Assembly (NCBI GenBank): GCA_016882585.1
Contig: VGPP01000097.1
Coordinates: forward strand, 1-6,395
Length of the DNA stretch: 6,395 nucleotides
Direction of reading: 5' to 3'
From: Cyanobacteria bacterium M_surface_7_m2_037
Lineage (GTDB): Bacteria > Cyanobacteriota > Cyanobacteriia > PCC-6307 > Cyanobiaceae
The first letter of the stretch is position 1. Each line of letters begins with the position of its first letter. Made by a program: the position numbers and the translations under genes. The notes under the pieces were generated by a model. The model was not told where the DNA came from. It worked only from the letters and a program-made list of their open reading frames with translations, and searched no databases. This document shows positions 6,324-6,395 of this stretch, piece after piece.

Positions 6324-6395
6324 AAACCGGGTGAACCCGGTGATGTAGGTTCAACAAGCGGTCGACAGGCCGCCGATCCGAAAGCCAAGCTGAGC
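6281..6395 (+). repeat. Two imperfect tandem units with 60-nt period (6281-6340 and 6341-6395), plus a diverged third upstream
   Basis: TGTTGTAGGTTCAAC at 6281-6295 recurs as TGATGTAGGTTCAAC at 6341-6355, one difference in 15. The following hairpin is also kept at exactly +60. A more diverged copy precedes them: TGTTATGGTTTTGGAC at 6212-6227 followed by AGCCGAAAGGC, about 64-69 nt before unit 2. The last unit is cut by the window edge, so more copies may follow. Differences concentrate at paired stem positions and loop N/R positions, which suggests the repeat is kept for its RNA fold. Confidence 0.75.

Larger units (their letters stand above)
6212..6395 (+). ncRNA. Unrecognised structured RNA built of tandem GNRA-hairpin units, incomplete at the window end
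   Basis: Three related units are visible. First hairpins are GCC-GAAA-GGC (6237-6246), GTGGCC-GAGA-GGCCAC (6298-6313) and GCGGTC-GACA-GGCCGC (6358-6373); all loops fit GNRA. Each is enclosed or followed by a short pairing to the lead: GGTTC 6288-6292 with GAACT 6317-6321, and GGTTC 6348-6352 with GATCC 6375-6379 (one mismatch). In unit 1, GGTTTT 6218-6223 can pair with GGAACC 6257-6262, or GGTTTTGG with CCGAAACC 6261-6268. A conserved GAAA follows, then a second hairpin: CCGA-GCGA-TCGG (6269-6280) and ACCGGG-TGAA-CCCGGT (6326-6341); the third, from 6384, is cut off. The strand is inferred from the GNRA loops, which read correctly only on +, and from the promoter. It does not show the RNase P, tmRNA, SRP or glutamine-riboswitch cores that I can recall. 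It may be a small RNA, a leader of a downstream gene, or part of a larger RNA. Confidence 0.5.

Noticed and set aside
6285..6355. tRNA T-arm (GTAGGTTCAAC resembles a T-loop)
   Set aside because: No cloverleaf, acceptor stem or anticodon arm can be built around either copy.
5753..6388. 211-codon antisense ORF spanning the end of the phosphatase gene and the repeat region
   Set aside because: It is opposite a confirmed gene. In the repeat region the hairpin loops read as GNRA only on the + strand, and stem covariation explains the repeats better.
6212..6395. RNase P RNA, tmRNA, SRP RNA or 6S RNA
   Set aside because: The conserved core expected near the 5' end of RNase P RNA (GAGGAAAGTCC), the SRP GGTCAGG core and tmRNA features are absent, and 6S is one long hairpin rather than tandem GNRA units.
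6281..6395. Tandem glutamine (glnA-type) or glycine riboswitch
   Set aside because: The tandem layout and cyanobacterial setting invited this, but the conserved core sequences of these classes as I remember them do not appear.
6281..6395. CRISPR array
   Set aside because: The copies are contiguous and similar along the whole 60-nt period, with no unique spacers.

Overview
The window looks like a piece of a GC-rich picocyanobacterial chromosome (Synechococcus/Cyanobium type). This is an inference from gene content. The radical-SAM-like PDZ/DUF512 protein belongs to a family described as cyanobacterial. The BCD/PucC-type transporter points to a phototroph. Protein sequence style and roughly 65-75% GC (hand counts of sample lines) fit GC-rich alpha-cyanobacteria. 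No species assignment is possible from the sequence alone.

Layout: five genes lie on the + strand with little space between them. (1) 1-821 is the 3' part of uppP, undecaprenyl-diphosphatase, cut at its 5' end by the window edge. (2) 863-2242 is a PDZ + radical-SAM-like + DUF512 iron-sulfur protein of unknown function. (3) 2290-3966 is a TolC-family outer-membrane channel with a signal peptide and two OEP repeats; its central part has clearly lower GC than its neighbours. (4) 4032-5387 is a BCD/PucC-family major facilitator without an ATG or GTG start. (5) 5384-6193 is an inositol-monophosphatase-family phosphatase overlapping gene 4 by ATGA. The gaps are 41, 47 and 65 nt, then a 4-nt overlap. 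Genes 1-3 could form one transcript. The 65-nt gap before gene 4 holds a perfect 12-bp palindrome and may be a regulatory break. Genes 4 and 5 are probably translationally coupled.

The most interesting part is the right edge, 6194-6395, which has no recognisable protein gene. It carries tandem units of about 60 nt. Each has a conserved lead (TGTAGGTTCAAC in units 2 and 3), a hairpin capped by a GNRA tetraloop, a GAAA segment, and a second hairpin. Units 2 and 3 differ by compensatory changes in the first stem, which supports a folded RNA rather than a coding repeat. A perfect -35 box (TTGACA) overlaps the stop codon of the phosphatase gene. A 35-codon ORF with a good Shine-Dalgarno also starts here and is a competing reading. 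I do not recognise this element as any RNA family I can recall, and the window cuts it off.

Functionally the genes are envelope- and membrane-related (lipid carrier recycling, outer-membrane export, an inner-membrane pigment-type transporter) plus a soluble phosphatase and an orphan Fe-S protein. No single pathway links all five.
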